Positions 53,239 through 61,334 of a DNA stretch of 64,000 nucleotides are shown here, in pieces; the first letter of the stretch is position 1, and the number at the start of each line of letters is the position of its first letter. The stretch lies in NCBI RefSeq assembly GCF_900996245.1, contig NZ_CAAJGK010000041.1, forward strand, positions 124,001-188,000, given 5' to 3'. Origin of the DNA: Paraburkholderia sp. BCC1886. Lineage in GTDB: Bacteria; Pseudomonadota; Gammaproteobacteria; Burkholderiales; Burkholderiaceae. The notes beneath the pieces are model-generated. The model saw nothing but the letters and a program-made list of their open reading frames with translations. It was not told where the DNA came from and searched no databases. The translations under genes were made by a program, and so were the position numbers.

Positions 53239-54052
53239 GGAACCCCCCGGATTAAAGCGGCACTCTCAGGACTGCGTTTTCTACTTCTGTCTATTACAGA
53301 TAGAAACCGCCGGTCCGGCGTGCTGAAGCCCGGGCAGGCGATGCCTTTCTCAGAAGCGGCGATGGGGGATTTGAAGCCAGGCGGCGCAACAGCCGCGCCG
53401 CGAAGTGCGACATCCAGGACAGGCTGCGGATAAACCGATGCGCTTGCTATGCGCTTGCTATTTGCAGCCAGACGTTTTCATCCCCGAATCAAAATGCCAT
53501 TTCTTTGCTGCGTTGCTGGTCTTGTCGATCTCTTGTCGACCGATTAATCGCGCTCTGCCGTGGCGCGTCGCCTAACGATAAGCGAAAGCGCTTTAAAGCG
53601 CCATATAAACCCTCGTTGATTCAAAAAGGTTTTTTTAATAGTCATTCCGCATTGCCCTTAAATACGCTGCGGGTCAAGACGGGTTATGCGGGGCATCCCA
53701 CACAACGCCTGAAATCGATCCGGGAGACTGTGGCGTGCGCGTCACACAGGACCGCCAACGCCCAGCTTTTAGTCGCGCGGCGATGTTTCACGCTTGCGAC
53801 AGATCGGACGGGGCGGGTTGTGGCGACTTCGCGCGTCGCGAAATCGGCAGAAATGACTCGCGGTTGGCGGAAAGCCCCGCTGGGCCGTTGGTTACGTGGT
53901 GCGTCGGCGTGTCGGGCACCAGGTCATTTCTGCCAACCGTCGTGCGGAACGCGCCGGGCGCGTGTCGCAGACGAAACAAGCCGGACCGGTTTCGCCCTCC
54001 GTCACACTGCAATGCAGCATCAATGCCCGTTGCATCAGGGTTTGCGGGCGCA
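53239..54052. other. Long intergenic region between activator and sigma-54 promoter
   Basis: About 810 bp. Frames open across it (for example from 53505 and 53735) have mixed composition, no ribosome site and no domain likeness, so I see no gene. An imperfect inverted repeat lies at 53278-53306. The region probably holds enhancer sites for the divergent activator. Confidence 0.45.
53278..53306. repeat. Imperfect palindrome upstream of the sigma-54 activator
   Basis: TTTCTA pairs with TAGAAA, and inside it TCTGT pairs with ACAGA with a small offset. It lies 40 bp upstream of the activator's ATG and may be a regulator site. It is not a LexA box, since CTGT and ACAG are only 5 bp apart. Confidence 0.4.
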
Positions 54053-54068
54053 TGGCACAGGCGTTGCG
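54053..54068 (+). promoter_or_regulatory. Sigma-54 (-24/-12) promoter
   Basis: TGGCAC (54053-54058), N5, TTGCG (54064-54068) matches the sigma-54 consensus TGGCAC-N5-TTGCW at all invariant positions, with GG and GC ten bp apart. Transcription would start near 54080, about 500 bp before the tadZ-like gene. A sigma-54 activator gene is the upstream neighbour. Confidence 0.7.
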
Positions 54069-54109
54069 TTATGAGGTGGGCAGCAGCAGTCGGGCAGCGC
54101 AGTAACAGG

Positions 54110-54420
54110 CAGGAACCTCAGACAGGGCGGCGGCCGGGGAAAGCCGAAGCGTTCTGCGAGGGCGGCGGGGCCAACATAAAAGCGATACGACAAGGCAGGA
54201 CAACAAGCCTGACGGGAAGGCAGTACGGCGGGGCCAACGAAAAACAAACTGAAACCCAACGGGAACGACGGGGCCAACAGAACAAGACAAGAGTAAGCGG
54301 CGGGGCCACCCGATCAGAAAAAGCAGGCAAGCAGTCAAGCAGGGACGGGGCAGCGCACGGTCGCAGACCAGCCGGCGCTAGAAGCAGCGAGGAGCCAATG
54401 GTCAGAGTCTCCTTAGAGAG
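54110..54420 (+). repeat. Purine-rich leader with repeated GGGGCCAAC motif
   Basis: The plus strand is strikingly A/G-rich. CGGCGGGGCCAAC occurs at 54163-54175 and 54226-54238, with one change at 54266-54278 (CGACGGGGCCAAC) and at 54298-54310 (ending CCACC). Spacings of 63, 40 and 32 bp are not all multiples of three and so do not reflect a protein repeat. It may be a structured or protein-binding 5' leader or a non-coding RNA downstream of the sigma-54 promoter. Confidence 0.55.
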
Positions 54421-54522
54421 GCGCAATGCACGAGCTGGACCGGGCGCCGTGTTCGCGAGGTTGCGGACACGGCTCACCTGGAAACGGTCTTCTCTTTAGC
54501 AGGTATCACTCTCGGGGGTGTC

Positions 54523-54582
54523 ATGACAGATGCGATTCGCCAACTCGCGCGCCTGCGATCTCTGGCATCCGGCGCGGCTTGA
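54523..54582 (+). CDS. Tiny upstream ORF (19 residues) coupled to tadZ
   Basis: ATG at 54523 follows CGGGGGTGTC, a plausible ribosome site. It encodes MTDAIRQLARLRSLASGAA and stops at 54582, 6 bp before the tadZ-like ATG. The tadZ-like gene has no good ribosome site of its own, so the small ORF may feed ribosomes into it. Whether the peptide has a role is unknown. Confidence 0.45.
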   Translation: MTDAIRQLARLRSLASGAA

Positions 54583-54588
54583 TCCGAC

Positions 54589-55782
54589 ATGATCGACATC
54601 TTTCTGCTTTCATCCAGCCCTGAACGGGCATCGCACATCGTTTCGCGTATCGAGGCGAGCGGCGTGGCTTACCGGCTGCGGCGCGCCTACGGCTCGGCCG
54701 GGCAGATCTGCGTGCACAAGCAGGCCATTACGCGTAGCAGCGTGCTGATTGTCGACGACGCCGAACTGGTCGCGCGCGAACTCGACGGCGTCGAAGAAAT
54801 GCTGGCTTGCGTACCAGCCTTGCGTTGTGTGCTGATCGCCCCCGCGCCTTCGGACGCGCTGCGCGGCGCGGCACGCCGCGTCGGTGTGCAGCAGGTGCTG
54901 GCGTGGCCGAACGAGACCGACGAGCTCGTCTCGCTTCTTCTGCGGCTCGATGCCCGACAGCGAATGAGCGAACGCATGAGCGCGCGTCCGAGCGGGCGCA
55001 TCGTTTCGTTCGTATCGCCTAAAGGCGGCAGCGGCACCACGCTGATCGCCGTGAATTTCGCGCAAGCGCTGGCCGCGTCGCGCAACCGGCGCGTGTTGCT
55101 GATCGACCTGAGCCGGCAATCGGCGGACGCCGGTCTGTTTCTCGCGACCAAGCCGTCGCCCCAAACGCTCGCCGATCTCGACGTGCCGGTCGAGCAACTC
55201 GACGCCAGGCTGCTCGAGGCGTGTGTGATGCGCATCCAGGCGAATTTTCATGTGCTGACAGGACCGCGCGACCCGCTCGACGGCGCCGCCCGCTTGCAGC
55301 CGGCGCAGGTGGAGCGCGTGCTGGCGCTGGCGCGCAAGCGTTACGACGCGGTGATCGTCGACCCCGGCAGCGGCACCGATCTCGATGCATCGGCATTGCG
55401 CGCCGTCGCCGTCAGCGACTCGGTGTCGATGGTCATGCAGCAGAACCCGCTGTATCTGCAAGGTGCGCGGCGTCTGCTCGATAGCCTCGGCGCGCAGGGT
55501 CATGCCGCCGGGACGGTGCGGATGGTCGTCAACCGCTACGATCGCCAGGCGCGAATCGATCTGCCCACACTCGAACGGACGCTCGGCGCCAAAGTCGCGC
55601 ATTGCCTGCCGCGCGACGACAAGCACGCGGACGCCGCGCTCGGTCTCGCCGTGCCGCTCGTGAAGTGCGCGGCCGACAGCGCGCTTGCTCAAGGTATTCG
55701 CCTGCTGGCCGACATTCTCTGGCAGCCCGGCGCGGGACGTCGCGAAACCTCGATCGTGCAGCGCAACGAGTGCGGTCTGTAA
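54589..55782 (+). CDS. TadZ/CpaE-like MinD-family ATPase (orphan)
   Basis: The 397-residue protein has a receiver-like N-terminal domain (about 1-120), lacking clear phosphorylation residues. A MinD/ParA-like ATPase follows, with a deviant Walker A: SPKGGSGTT, signature K145. Such proteins place Tad/Flp pili at the pole. No other tad genes lie nearby. Placement behind a sigma-54 promoter and next to a VpsR-like activator suggests a c-di-GMP-linked surface role (inference). Confidence 0.82.
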   Translation: MIDIFLLSSSPERASHIVSRIEASGVAYRLRRAYGSAGQICVHKQAITRSSVLIVDDAELVARELDGVEEMLACVPALRCVLIAPAPSDALRGAARRVGVQQVLAWPNETDELVSLLLRLDARQRMSERMSARPSGRIVSFVSPKGGSGTTLIAVNFAQALAASRNRRVLLIDLSRQSADAGLFLATKPSPQTLADLDVPVEQLDARLLEACVMRIQANFHVLTGPRDPLDGAARLQPAQVERVLALARKRYDAVIVDPGSGTDLDASALRAVAVSDSVSMVMQQNPLYLQGARRLLDSLGAQGHAAGTVRMVVNRYDRQARIDLPTLERTLGAKVAHCLPRDDKHADAALGLAVPLVKCAADSALAQGIRLLADILWQPGAGRRETSIVQRNECGL

Positions 55783-55890
55783 GACCGGGCGAGCGCCGTG
55801 GGACGCTGCCCGTCTGCGCTTCGGCTTCAAACGCGACGCGCTACACTGCCGGGAACCGTCCGACCCGTTCGACCTTCCCGAGAGAATCAC

Positions 55891-57387
55891 GTGAGCGCAG
55901 CGTCTTCCGTATCGAACCTTCTTCCGCAAGCCGATGATGGCCTTCACGGCCTCGACGACATGACGTCGATTCTGTCTAACCCGATCCTCAACACGGATTC
56001 GTACAAGGCTTCGCACTATCTGCAATATCCGCCCGAGGCGTCGGGCATGTTCTCGTACGTCGAGTCGCGCGGCGGCCGCTACGGGCGCACGCTATTCTTC
56101 GGCCTGCAGATGCTGCTCAAGACGTATCTGTGCCGGCCCATCAACGAGGCCATGATCGCGCAGGCCAAGGCCTTCTTCGAAGCCCATGGCGAGCCGTTCA
56201 ACGAAGCCGGCTGGCGCTACGTCGTCGAACGCTATCAGGGCTATCTGCCGGTACGAATCCGCGCGGTGCCGGAAGGCTCGGTGGTCCCCACGCACAACGT
56301 GTTGATGACCGTGGAGTGCGACGATCCGCAGGTGTTCTGGCTGGCGTCGTATCTGGAAACGATGCTGCTGCGCGTCTGGTATCCGGTCACGGTGGCGACG
56401 CAAAGCTGGCATCTGCGCAAGACCCTGCATGCGTACCTGCGCAAGAGCAGCGACGATCTCACGCAATTGCCGTTCAAGCTGCATGACTTCGGCGCGCGTG
56501 GCGTGTCGAGCGCGGAGTCCGCGGCGATCGGCGGCGCGGCGCATCTGGTGAGTTTCATGGGCTCGGACACGGTGCTCGGCGTGGTCGCCGCAAACCGCTT
56601 CTATCACGAACCGATGGCGGCATTCTCGGTGCCGGCCGCGGAACACAGCACGATTACGTCATGGGGCCGCGAGCGCGAGACCGACGCGTTTCGCAACATG
56701 ATCGCGCGCTTCGGCAAGCCGGGCGCGATCGTCTCGGTGGTGTCCGATTCCTACGACCTGTTCGCGGCGCTGAAAGTGTGGGGCGGCGAATTGAAGCAGA
56801 CCGTGCTCGACTCCGGCGGCATGCTGGTGATCCGTCCCGACTCCGGCGATCCGCTGACCATCGTGCTGCAGACTCTGACGGCATTGGAAGCGTCGTTCGG
56901 CGCGACGCTCAACGGTAAAGGGCGGCGCGTGCTGCAGAACGTGCGCGTGATTCAGGGCGATGGGGTGAACGCGGAATCCATCGAAGCGATTCTCGCCGCG
57001 ATGGACGAGGCCGGTTTTGCCGCCGACAACATCGTGTTCGGCATGGGCGGCGCGTTGTTGCAGCAGATCAACCGCGATACGCAGCGCTTCGCGATGAAGT
57101 GCTCGGCGATCCGGCTGGGTGGCGAATGGCACGACGTGCGCAAGGACCCGGTGACGGACGCGGGCAAGCGCTCGATGAAAGGGCGGCTCACGTTGCTGGT
57201 GAACCGTCGTACCGGCGAATATCGCACGGTGACGCTGCCCGTGGTGTGGGACGCGCAGACCGTCGAGGGCGAGTGGGACGATGCACTCGTCACGGTGTTC
57301 GATACCGGCAAACTGCTGAACGAGGTGTCGTTCGCGGAAGTCAGGCAGCGCGCGCACGCAGGCGAGCGCGATTCGACGGACGACTGA
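55891..57387 (+). CDS. nadV: Nicotinamide phosphoribosyltransferase (NAMPT/NadV)
   Basis: The 498-residue protein matches NAMPT: NTDSYKASHYLQYPP, then ESRGGRYGRTLFFGLQ, D226 (SFMGSDTVLG, the residue that selects nicotinamide over nicotinate) and catalytic H252 (PAAEHSTITSWG). It turns nicotinamide and PRPP into NMN for NAD salvage. The GTG at 55891 has GAGAG upstream and is chosen; ATG at 55960 is the next option. Confidence 0.9.
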   Translation: MSAASSVSNLLPQADDGLHGLDDMTSILSNPILNTDSYKASHYLQYPPEASGMFSYVESRGGRYGRTLFFGLQMLLKTYLCRPINEAMIAQAKAFFEAHGEPFNEAGWRYVVERYQGYLPVRIRAVPEGSVVPTHNVLMTVECDDPQVFWLASYLETMLLRVWYPVTVATQSWHLRKTLHAYLRKSSDDLTQLPFKLHDFGARGVSSAESAAIGGAAHLVSFMGSDTVLGVVAANRFYHEPMAAFSVPAAEHSTITSWGRERETDAFRNMIARFGKPGAIVSVVSDSYDLFAALKVWGGELKQTVLDSGGMLVIRPDSGDPLTIVLQTLTALEASFGATLNGKGRRVLQNVRVIQGDGVNAESIEAILAAMDEAGFAADNIVFGMGGALLQQINRDTQRFAMKCSAIRLGGEWHDVRKDPVTDAGKRSMKGRLTLLVNRRTGEYRTVTLPVVWDAQTVEGEWDDALVTVFDTGKLLNEVSFAEVRQRAHAGERDSTDD

Positions 57388-57403
57388 GGTTGGGCGTGGA
57401 AGA

Positions 57404-59242
57404 TCAGGCGGCGGTCCAGACCGATACGCCGCTGGCATCGATATCGAGGCGGCAGGGCTCGCCTTCGCGCAGACCGGCGTCCTCGCTCGCGATGTCGAAC
57501 AGAACCCCGGCGATATTCACACGGATATAGCGCTCGCCGCGCCGTAATTCCACGGAAACGACGGTACCTTCAAAAGCACCCGTCGAGGCAAGCGTGATGG
57601 CATGCGACGAGACTCGCCACATGACGCGTGAGTGCTTCGTGTCAGCGGTGCTTGCCATGTCGGCGGCTATCGTGAAACCCGCTGCGATTTCAAGCTGACC
57701 CGCGGCGACCATCCGCCCCTCGCCGACGTTGTGCAGACCGAGCAACGCGGCCACTCGCATCGAAGCGGGCCGTTCGAAGACGGCGTCTATCGAACCCGCC
57801 TGCAAAACGCGTCCCTGTTCCACCACCAGCACTTCGTCGGCGAGCAGAGCGGCTTCATCGGGGTCGTGCGTGACGATGACCGTGACCGCCGTGATCTCGC
57901 GTTGCAGTGCGCGCAGCGCCTGCTGCAGGCGTCGCCGGCGCGGTGTATCGAGCGCGGCGAACGGCTCGTCGAACAGCAGCAGTTCGCTATGCCGGGTCAG
58001 CGCCCGCGCGAGCGCGACGCGTTGCCGTTGACCGAACGACAACTGCTGCGGCAAACGATCGAGCAACGGGGTGAGGCCGAGATGGTCGAGCCAGTAACGT
58101 GCGCTGGCGGCGTCGGCATCGACGGGAAAGCTCAATTGCCGCGCCACGTTCATGTGTGGAAACAGCCCATAGTCCTGCGGCATGTAGCCGATCTGCCGGC
58201 GCTCGGGCGACAGCGTGCCGAGATCCGTCGTGCCGAGTCGCACCTCGCTCGATGCGTTGGACTCGAGCCCCGCGATCAGACGCAGGGCCAGCGACTTACC
58301 CGAACCCGACGGACCGATGATCGCCAGACGGCGCGTCGCGGGCGACCACGCGAGGTCGAGTTCGAAAGCGCCGAGACGGCGCCGCAAATGAAAGGCGAGC
58401 TTGCGTTCGGGGTTCTCGTTGCGACGAGTCACCGGGCCCGTGTCGGGAAGCAGCGCGTCGTCGCTATTCCCGGTCTGCGCGGGCGGGCTTTTTTGCCGGA
58501 GGCTGTAGATGGACAGCGCCGCGCACACGATCGCGATGGCGAGGGTGGGCAGCAGCAGTGGCATCATCGCCGGCAGACCCTGGCCGCCGAATACCACGTA
58601 GGTGTAGACCGGCAGTGAGTACGGGTGATACGCGACCATCACCGTGGCGCCGAACTCGCCGAACGCACGGAGCCAGGCGAGCGCGAGACCGGCGCGAATC
58701 GCCGGCCACGCGACCGGCAGCATGACGCGCAGGAAGCGGCTGCCGGCGTGATGGCCGAGCGTCGCCGCGACGTCGTCGAGGACCGGATCGACGGCGGCGA
58801 ACGCGGACTTCGCGGCGATGATGAGGAACGGCGCCGCGACGAAGGTTTCTGCCAGCACGATACCGGCGAACGAGTCGGTCAATACGCCGCCGGTCAGGCG
58901 GCCGACCCAGCTATACGGCCCGAGCAGAAACAGCAACAGCACGCCGCTCGTGAGCGGCGGCAAGGCGAGAGGAAGCTGCACGACGAAGCCGAGCAGCGCC
59001 ATTTTGCGCGAGTTCGACCGTGCCAGAAAATAGCCGAGCGGCACGCCGCCCAGCAGCACGACGAACGCGGCGACACTGGCGCTCGCGGCCGACACACCGA
59101 CCGCCGACCACGTCGTGCGCCAGTCGACGTTGGTCCAGTCGGCGGCGCCCAGTTGCGGGATGCTGGCGACGAACGGCGCGACAAGGTAGACGGCAAGCAG
59201 GCCCGCCAGCCACAGCAGCGGTCGCGCGTACGAGCGTTGCAC
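57404..59242 (-). CDS. Fused permease-ATPase of a molybdate/tungstate-type ABC importer
   Basis: In this 612-residue protein residues 1-250 are a six-helix binding-protein-dependent permease with an EAA loop (DDVAATLGHHAGSRFLRVMLPVAWPAI). Residues about 283-500 are the ATPase: Walker A GPSGSGKS (310-317), signature LSFGQRQR (401-408) and Walker B LLLFDEP (421-427). A C-terminal TOBE-like domain ends it. Normally these are two genes (ModB/ModC or WtpB/WtpC). GTG start lies 3 bp after the binding-protein stop, so the pair is coupled. Confidence 0.88.
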   Translation of the reverse strand: MQRSYARPLLWLAGLLAVYLVAPFVASIPQLGAADWTNVDWRTTWSAVGVSAASASVAAFVVLLGGVPLGYFLARSNSRKMALLGFVVQLPLALPPLTSGVLLLFLLGPYSWVGRLTGGVLTDSFAGIVLAETFVAAPFLIIAAKSAFAAVDPVLDDVAATLGHHAGSRFLRVMLPVAWPAIRAGLALAWLRAFGEFGATVMVAYHPYSLPVYTYVVFGGQGLPAMMPLLLPTLAIAIVCAALSIYSLRQKSPPAQTGNSDDALLPDTGPVTRRNENPERKLAFHLRRRLGAFELDLAWSPATRRLAIIGPSGSGKSLALRLIAGLESNASSEVRLGTTDLGTLSPERRQIGYMPQDYGLFPHMNVARQLSFPVDADAASARYWLDHLGLTPLLDRLPQQLSFGQRQRVALARALTRHSELLLFDEPFAALDTPRRRRLQQALRALQREITAVTVIVTHDPDEAALLADEVLVVEQGRVLQAGSIDAVFERPASMRVAALLGLHNVGEGRMVAAGQLEIAAGFTIAADMASTADTKHSRVMWRVSSHAITLASTGAFEGTVVSVELRRGERYIRVNIAGVLFDIASEDAGLREGEPCRLDIDASGVSVWTAA

Positions 59243-59245
59243 GCG

Positions 59246-60136
59246 TTACTGCAGCGCGGCGTCGATCACGGCCTGGACCGAAGGCGGAATAGCCTGCACG
59301 TTGCCGCTGATAACGGGCTTGATCACGTCGACGCCATGCTGTTGCAGCAGCGCGCGGCCTTGCGCGCTAAGCAGGAAGTCGACGAAGCTGGTGGCGCCCG
59401 AATGGTTCGGCGCGTCGTTCAGAATGGTCAGCGTGTAGCTCGCTTTGGCGTGCAATTCGGGTGCGGGTTGCAGCGCCGGAATTTTCAGGTCGGAGGTTTC
59501 GGTCGAATAGAAGAAGCCGGCGTCGAGCTGGCCGGATTGCAGGCGACCCACGAGGGTTTCTTCCGGCAGGACCTGAGCGGGGTTGTCCGGTGCGCCGAGA
59601 ATCTTGTCGACGAGGTCGGGCTGATGGTAGAGCGCCGCGGCTTTGGTCACCATCTCGACGGTGAATGCGCCCTTCGGATCGAGCTTCGGATCGGTGCGGC
59701 CGATGCGGATGCCCGGCTCCTGCAGTACCTCGTCCCAGCGCTTGCTCTTGAACGCCGCCGCAAAACGGCTCTTCGGGTTATAGCCGATCATCAGCGGCGA
59801 TTCGGCGAAATTCACGTACCACGAGACGTGGTCGCCATTGGCCTGGCCCTGCAGGCTGTCGTTCACTTTCGGACTCGCGCTGATGAAAACATCGCCGCGC
59901 CGCAGCTTGCCTTTGATCTCGTTGGCGATCTTGTTGGAACCCGCCGCATAGCCGCGGAAATGCTGGCCGGTCGCCTTTTCGAACGCGGGGCCGATGCTGC
60001 GCTCCATCAGATTGACGAGCGAGCCGGCGTACAGCACGTTCACCGTGTCGTCCTGGGCGAGCGCAGGCGTGGCCGTCGCGATGGCGCCGACGGCCACGAC
60101 AGAAGTCACGAAGGAAGCGAGCAGCTTGCGGATCAT
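59246..60136 (-). CDS. WtpA-like molybdate/tungstate-binding protein
   Basis: The 296-residue precursor has a signal peptide (MIRKLLASFVTSVVAVGAIATATPALA). The mature part fits WtpA-type oxyanion-binding proteins: VLYAGSLVNLMERSIGPAFEKATG, a conserved GRTDPKLDPKG loop and a C-terminal FVDFLLSAQGRALLQQHGV. It is periplasmic and feeds the fused permease-ATPase. A ModE-like operator lies just upstream, which supports molybdate or tungstate as substrate. Confidence 0.87.
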   Translation of the reverse strand: MIRKLLASFVTSVVAVGAIATATPALAQDDTVNVLYAGSLVNLMERSIGPAFEKATGQHFRGYAAGSNKIANEIKGKLRRGDVFISASPKVNDSLQGQANGDHVSWYVNFAESPLMIGYNPKSRFAAAFKSKRWDEVLQEPGIRIGRTDPKLDPKGAFTVEMVTKAAALYHQPDLVDKILGAPDNPAQVLPEETLVGRLQSGQLDAGFFYSTETSDLKIPALQPAPELHAKASYTLTILNDAPNHSGATSFVDFLLSAQGRALLQQHGVDVIKPVISGNVQAIPPSVQAVIDAALQ

Positions 60137-60151
60137 GCGATAACCCCATTT

Positions 60152-60175
60152 CGTTATTGAGAGCGCTATATTACG
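60152..60175. promoter_or_regulatory. ModE-like operator upstream of the wtpA-like gene
   Basis: This 24-bp site has 8-bp halves CGTTATTG and ATATTACG separated by 8 bp. Compared with the ModE half-site CGTTATAT the halves match at 6 and 7 of 8 positions. It lies 16 bp upstream of the start codon on the minus strand. Confidence 0.6.
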
Positions 60176-60238
60176 ACGTCATCGCACCGGATGGTATGTG
60201 CGCAGCGGGCCAGTTGGGCCAATATGTTTCTTATACTT

Positions 60239-60262
60239 CGTCATATATGTTCGGATATAGCG
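60239..60262. promoter_or_regulatory. ModE-like operator upstream of the Mo-domain gene
   Basis: 24-bp site with halves CGTCATAT and ATATAGCG around an 8-bp spacer, each 7 of 8 to the CGTTATAT half-site. It lies 31 bp upstream of the ATG at 60294. Confidence 0.68.
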
Positions 60263-60293
60263 AACTCCCGAACCCAACCTATCCCGACCGTTT

Positions 60294-60779
60294 ATGAATA
60301 CCTTGACGACCGCTTCCCCTGCTGTCGACGGAGCGCTGGTTTTTAGCGGACGCTTCCAGCAACCGCTCCGTGTCGGGCTCGACCGCCTGCGCGAGTACGA
60401 GAGCGTGCTGGCGACGCCGTTCGATCTGCGCTGCTACACGAGCAACCGGTTTATCCGTAGCGTCGCGCCGTATCGCGGCGTGCGCCTGACCACGCTGATC
60501 ACCGAGGCCGGTTTGCCGAACGCGGTGCAGGGCGAATTCAAGCGCACCGTGTTTCTCGCGATTGGGCAGGACGGCTACGTCGTGACGTTTTCATGGCACG
60601 AGCTTTTCAACACACCGGTCGGCGAGAGTGTGCTGGTCGCTTATGAATGCGACGGCCGGCCATTGAGCCCCGCGGAAGGCGCGCCCATTCTGTTCTCCGG
60701 TGCGGATATCCTGCCGGCGCCGCGGCACGTGAAACGGCTCGCGCGGATCGAAGCGCAGGTGCTCGCGCCGCTGGCTTGA
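60294..60779 (+). CDS. Molybdopterin-binding oxidoreductase-domain protein
   Basis: The 161-residue single-domain protein resembles the sulfite-oxidase/YedY-type molybdopterin domain. The Mo-ligand region is RCYTSNRFIRSVAPYRGVRLTTLI with C47 in the ligand position. It has no signal peptide and no C-terminal dimerisation domain. As a stand-alone domain its reaction is unknown. It sits between a molybdate transporter and modE under a ModE-like site. Confidence 0.78.
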   Translation: MNTLTTASPAVDGALVFSGRFQQPLRVGLDRLREYESVLATPFDLRCYTSNRFIRSVAPYRGVRLTTLITEAGLPNAVQGEFKRTVFLAIGQDGYVVTFSWHELFNTPVGESVLVAYECDGRPLSPAEGAPILFSGADILPAPRHVKRLARIEAQVLAPLA

Positions 60780-60835
60780 ATGCTGCCGCGGATGCTGCCG
60801 CGGGCGCGACAGGCACTTCGTGTATGCTCTCGCGC

Positions 60836-61315
60836 ATGGCCGATACCGCTAAAACCCGATCCGTCAGCGTGACCCGATCCGCGCAGAAAACCGCTTCGAA
60901 AGCCGCTTCGAAGCCGGCTTCGAAGCCGGCTGTAAAACCGTCTGTCAAACCTGCGAGCAAGTCCGCGAAAACACGCCCGGAAGTGCGCTTCAGAATGCGC
61001 ATTCGCAGCGGCGATGCGGTCGCGCTCGGGCCCGGCAAGGTCGAACTACTTGAGGCCGTGCGCGATTACGGCTCCATTTCCGCTGCCGCGCGTAGCCTCG
61101 ATATGTCGTACCGGCGCGCGTGGCTGCTAATCGACGAGTTGAACCGTTCGCTGAAGGCGCCCGCTACCTCGTCGGAGCAGGGCGGTCAGAGCGGCGGCGG
61201 TTGCACCCTGACGCCGGTGGGTGAAACCATCGTTCGCCTGTATCGCGACGTCGAGAACGAAGCGCAACGCAGTTGCGCGAAACAGATCGCCGAGTTGACC
61301 CGGCTGATCCGTTAG
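60836..61315 (+). CDS. ModE-type regulator without molbindin domain
   Basis: The 159-residue protein has a ModE winged helix (LGPGKVELLEAVRDYGSISAAARSLDMSYRRAWLLIDELNRSL, then GGGCTLTPVGETIVRLYRDVE). The usual C-terminal molybdate-binding domains are absent. The first 45 residues are a Lys/Ala/Ser/Pro-rich tail made by imperfect 12-bp repeats (60890-60932). Without its own sensor it may respond through a partner. An in-frame ATG at 60824 is an alternative start. Confidence 0.85.
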   Translation: MADTAKTRSVSVTRSAQKTASKAASKPASKPAVKPSVKPASKSAKTRPEVRFRMRIRSGDAVALGPGKVELLEAVRDYGSISAAARSLDMSYRRAWLLIDELNRSLKAPATSSEQGGQSGGGCTLTPVGETIVRLYRDVENEAQRSCAKQIAELTRLIR

Positions 61316-61334
61316 CACGCGGCCGAAGCCGCAT

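Noticed and set aside
53287..53299. CTGT...ACAG in front of the sigma-54 activator considered as a LexA box
   Set aside because: The half-sites are only 5 bp apart, not 8, so LexA would not be expected to bind.
54446..54473. Hairpin GCCGTGT/ACACGGC considered as a terminator before tadZ
   Set aside because: No T-run follows and the stem is short. It could still be part of the leader structure.
53735..54499. 254-residue open frame between the sigma-54 activator and tadZ
   Set aside because: No ribosome site, no domain, composition drifts with the purine-rich DNA, and the internal DNA repeats are not spaced in multiples of three.
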